Source: Rhodoglobus sp. (lineage in GTDB: Bacteria > Actinomycetota > Actinomycetes > Actinomycetales > Microbacteriaceae). From it: a stretch of DNA of 64,000 nucleotides. This document shows positions 60,846-64,000 of this stretch, piece after piece (position 1 is the stretch's first letter; every line of letters starts with the position of its first letter). Made by a program: the position numbers and the translations under genes. The notes beneath the pieces are model-generated. The model was given only the letters and a program-made list of their open reading frames with translations. It was not told the DNA's origin and searched no databases. The stretch spans positions 1 to 64,000 of the forward strand of contig JAODAV010000027.1 of assembly GCA_025463605.1 (NCBI GenBank), written 5' to 3'.

Positions 60846-61733
60846 ATGACATGGCAAACGGCATTCGAGCGACTGGGCGTGAAGATCGCGTCGCGCGAAG
60901 AACTAATGGCGGCCGGGGCGAGCGGAAGGGCGCTCACGACAGCTGTCAGGGGCGGGCACCTGATCCGGGTGCGGCGCGACCACTACGCCCTACCCGGCAC
61001 GAGCCGGAACATTCTTGAGGCGGTGCGAGTCGGCGGCCGGACCGGGTGCCTCTCTGCGCTCGCCGTCGCCGGGATCTTCGCCATCGACAAGACCTTCACA
61101 CACGTGCATCTGGGCCGCGACGCTTCACGCACCCGCCATCCCCGCGACCGGTTCGTGCGTCTGACGGACCGTGAGCGCGACGGGGTGCGCACCCACTGGT
61201 CGCCGCTCCTCGACGCGGATGCGGGCAATGAGTACTCGGTCGGCGTGGTGGATGCGCTCGCTCAAGTCCTGACCTGCCAGCATCCGTGGCATGCGATCGC
61301 GTCGATCGACAACGCGCTCTTCCTCGGAGCCGTCTCCGAAAGGGAGTTGGCCGAGCTATTCGCCCGCGCTCCGGAGGGGGTGCAGCACATCGGCGGCCTG
61401 ATCGACGGAAGGGCCGAGGCGGGGCAGGAGTCCGTGCTGAGGATGATCGTGCGCTCGGCCGGGCTCGAGTGCGAGCTGCAGGTCAGCATCGATGGAGTCG
61501 GGCGGGTGGACATGGTGGTCGAGGGCATGCTGGCGCTCGAGGCCGACAGTCGCCTCGCACACGACAGCTGGGACCTGCACGTGCGCGACCGCGACCGGGA
61601 CATCGACCTCGCCCGGTTGGGATACATGAGCCTGCGGCCGGTGTACCAGCGGACGATGTTTCGCCCGACCGACGTGCGAGACGCCGTGCTTCACCTTCTC
61701 GCCGTCAACAGGCACTTTCGCGTGCATGTCTGA
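60846..61733 (+). CDS. AbiEi-type winged-helix protein with DUF559/PD-(D/E)XK-like C-terminal domain
   Basis: 295 residues. The N-terminal third (FERLGVKIASREELMAAGASGRALTTAVRGGHLIRVRRDHYALPG) is the AbiEi-antitoxin-like winged helix. The C-terminal third (ESVLRMIVRSAGL, then VDMVVEGMLALEADSRLAHDSW and DRDIDLARLGYMSLRP) resembles the DUF559/Vsr-like nuclease core with D...E.D. No toxin partner (AbiEii) is adjacent. It is bracketed on both sides by REPIN-like repeats. It could be a solitary regulator or nuclease; no function is established. Confidence 0.75.
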   Translation: MTWQTAFERLGVKIASREELMAAGASGRALTTAVRGGHLIRVRRDHYALPGTSRNILEAVRVGGRTGCLSALAVAGIFAIDKTFTHVHLGRDASRTRHPRDRFVRLTDRERDGVRTHWSPLLDADAGNEYSVGVVDALAQVLTCQHPWHAIASIDNALFLGAVSERELAELFARAPEGVQHIGGLIDGRAEAGQESVLRMIVRSAGLECELQVSIDGVGRVDMVVEGMLALEADSRLAHDSWDLHVRDRDRDIDLARLGYMSLRPVYQRTMFRPTDVRDAVLHLLAVNRHFRVHV

Positions 61734-61737
61734 TGTT

Positions 61738-61831
61738 CATAACTCCTGCAGTTCTTCCCGCTGTCCCTCGTAGGCGAGCCGGAGACGGCCGATCGGGCAC
61801 GCCCGGCCCGTGATCTGCAGGAGTTGTGCGC
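61738..61831. repeat. REPIN-like inverted-repeat doublet 2
   Basis: CATAACTCCTGCAG (61738-61751) and CTGCAGGAGTTGTGCGC (61815-61831; two changes from doublet 1) are separated by exactly 63 bp, as in doublet 1. They start 5 bp after the AbiEi/DUF559-like gene stop. Confidence 0.82.
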
Positions 61832-61890
61832 GGGCGCGGAGAAGCACCCGAGTTGCGGTCGAGCTGCGCCGCTACTGGACCGCGGCGCGG

Positions 61891-62598
61891 TCAGTCCGCG
61901 AGCGCCCCGGTCAGTTCGTCGAGCGAGCGGATGACGCGCACCCCTGCCGCGCGCGCCTCGTCGAGCTCGGCGGCACTAGCTTCGCCGCTGCGGTCGATCC
62001 ACACTCCGCGGAGCCCGGCCGCGGCCGCCCCGAGGGCGTCCGTGCGCAGGCGGTCCCCGACGTAGGCCGCCCCGGCGGGCGGCACGCCGAACACCGCGCA
62101 CGCGTGGAGGAAGATCCGCGGGTCCGGTTTGGCAAAGCCGAGTGAACCGCTCGCGATGACGTGCTCGACGGAGAGCCCGACCGCTTCCACCTTGGCCGTC
62201 TGGAACTCGATGTCGCCGTTGGTGATGATGCCGGTTCGCACGTCCAGCCGTGAGAGCGCCTCCAGGCAGGGGAGGGCGTCGTCGTGGAGTCGCCAGGCCT
62301 CGCGATAGTGAACGAGATAGTCGTCGAACCAGCGGTCCGCGAGCCTGTCGTCGGCGAGGTCGACACCGTAGGGCTCGACGAAGCCGCGCGCCCGCTCGCG
62401 GCGCTGCGCGAGAAAGTCCAGCTCGCCGGTGAGGTAGCGCAAGTAGTGGTGTTCTTCGAGTTCGTGCCAGCGCTCAAGCTCACCCGGCCCGTCGGCGGCG
62501 GGGAGCACTCTCGCGATGTGGGCGAGCACGCCCGTGCGCACGGCGTGGGCGTGAGCGAACAGCGTGTCGTCGAGGTCGAAGAGCACGACCGAGAGCAT
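61891..62598 (-). CDS. HAD-family hydrolase
   Basis: 235 residues: motif I LFDLDDTLF (nucleophile Asp and acid/base Asp), a helical cap domain, motif II TGIITNGD, Lys motif III and motif IV YVGDRLRTDALGA. It is a small-molecule phosphatase; the substrate is unclear. The start is one base from the trpS stop, so the two are likely cotranscribed. Confidence 0.9.
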   Translation of the reverse strand: MLSVVLFDLDDTLFAHAHAVRTGVLAHIARVLPAADGPGELERWHELEEHHYLRYLTGELDFLAQRRERARGFVEPYGVDLADDRLADRWFDDYLVHYREAWRLHDDALPCLEALSRLDVRTGIITNGDIEFQTAKVEAVGLSVEHVIASGSLGFAKPDPRIFLHACAVFGVPPAGAAYVGDRLRTDALGAAAAGLRGVWIDRSGEASAAELDEARAAGVRVIRSLDELTGALAD

Positions 62599-62599
62599 G

Positions 62600-63652
<1,053 letters not shown>

Positions 63653-64000
63653 CTACACGGCGTAGTCGACCACGAGGGGAGCGTGGTCGCTCCACCGCTC
63701 GTCGTGGCTCGGCGCCCGGTCGACCCAGTATCCGGCGACGGTCGCCGCAAGCCCTGGCGATGCAAGGTGGTAGTCGATGCGCCAGCCGGTGTCGGTGTCG
63801 AAGGCCCTGCCGCGCTGCGACCACCAGGTGTAGGGCCCGTCGACCTCGCCCGCCCATTGGCGCCCGACATCCACCCAGCCGAGCCCCGGCCCGACGGAGC
63901 CGTCGACACCCTCGACGGGAGAACCTGAAGGGCCGAAGAACCGGTCGAAGTACGCGCGCTCCTTCGGGAGGAAGCCCGCGTTCTTGCGGTTGCCCTTCCA
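63653..64000 (-). CDS. Exodeoxyribonuclease III (3' part, cut by window edge)
   Basis: The last 115 codons of an ExoIII/APE1-like AP endonuclease, open to the window edge. The C-terminal hallmarks are WSQRGRAFDTDTGWRIDYHLASPGL (active-site D/N region) and WSDHAPLVVDY (catalytic His). It repairs abasic sites. The start lies beyond 64000. Confidence 0.9.
   Translation of the reverse strand, partial: WKGNRKNAGFLPKERAYFDRFFGPSGSPVEGVDGSVGPGLGWVDVGRQWAGEVDGPYTWWSQRGRAFDTDTGWRIDYHLASPGLAATVAGYWVDRAPSHDERWSDHAPLVVDYAV

Noticed and set aside
60846..61733. AbiE toxin-antitoxin pair
   Set aside because: Only the AbiEi-like winged helix is present; there is no nucleotidyltransferase (AbiEii) gene next to it, and the C terminus is nuclease-like.

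Overview
The window is high-GC, gene-dense chromosomal DNA from an actinobacterium, most likely a member of the Microbacteriaceae. The support is protein-level: actinobacterial families (Rv2578c-type radical SAM protein, DUF4012, DUF4244, PASTA-domain penicillin-binding protein, TadE-like proteins, paired lipoprotein alpha/beta hydrolases, a 6C small RNA). There are many GTG starts, 4-bp start/stop overlaps and TANNNT boxes about 7 nt upstream of start codons (leaderless transcripts). The MurE-type ligase lacks the DNPR motif used for meso-diaminopimelate. The genus cannot be fixed from this sequence.

Layout. 0-1.9 kb: a MerR regulator divergent from a small membrane protein, then an SGNH-hydrolase lipoprotein. 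1.9-12.57 kb: a compact accessory island (TcuA-like flavoprotein, GntR regulator, cyclic amidohydrolase, GGT-family Ntn hydrolase, SnoaL-like protein, SsuABC-type transporter, ThDP enzyme). It is bracketed by a perfect 42-bp direct repeat of the 3' end of the SGNH gene and carries no recombinase. 12.6-22.2 kb: malate:quinone oxidoreductase; an ABC-F protein behind a leader with a three-codon ORF (MKR-stop) and hairpins; an SOS-boxed radical SAM protein whose iron-sulfur motif is split by an intein; a sensor/response-regulator operon; thymidine kinase; tRNA-Pro. 22.3-32 kb: DUF4012 protein, phosphoesterase, PASTA PBP, DUF4177, RidA, a MurE-type ligase and acetyl-CoA synthetase.

32-37 kb: a 6C RNA immediately upstream of a short Tad/Flp locus (TadA ATPase, TadB/C, DUF4244 pilin-like, TadE, TadE-like). 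The last tad gene is interrupted near its 3' end by a two-gene cassette (lipocalin/CrtC-like protein plus TetR with two matching operators). The original tail of the tad gene appears to survive on the far side. 37-45.5 kb: topA-tmk-holB, two tandem tripeptidyl-aminopeptidase-like lipoproteins, a TetR regulator and tRNA-Thr with a triplicated 3' end. 45.5-57 kb: CAP-like secreted protein, D-Ala-D-Ala carboxypeptidase, PncA-type amidohydrolase, SpoU methyltransferase, cupin, ABC exporters and an MFS transporter. 57-60.5 kb: a complete riboflavin operon (ribD-ribE-ribBA-ribH) under an FMN riboswitch. 60.6-61.9 kb: an AbiEi/DUF559-like gene bracketed by two REPIN-like inverted-repeat doublets of identical 63-bp spacing. 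61.9-64 kb: HAD phosphatase, trpS and the 3' part of an exonuclease III gene.

The strongest leads are the recombinase-free island at 1.9-12.6 kb, the similar-looking insertion in the tad locus, the REPIN-like doublets around the AbiEi/DUF559-like gene, the ABC-F leader, and the intein that splits a radical SAM cluster motif under an SOS box.
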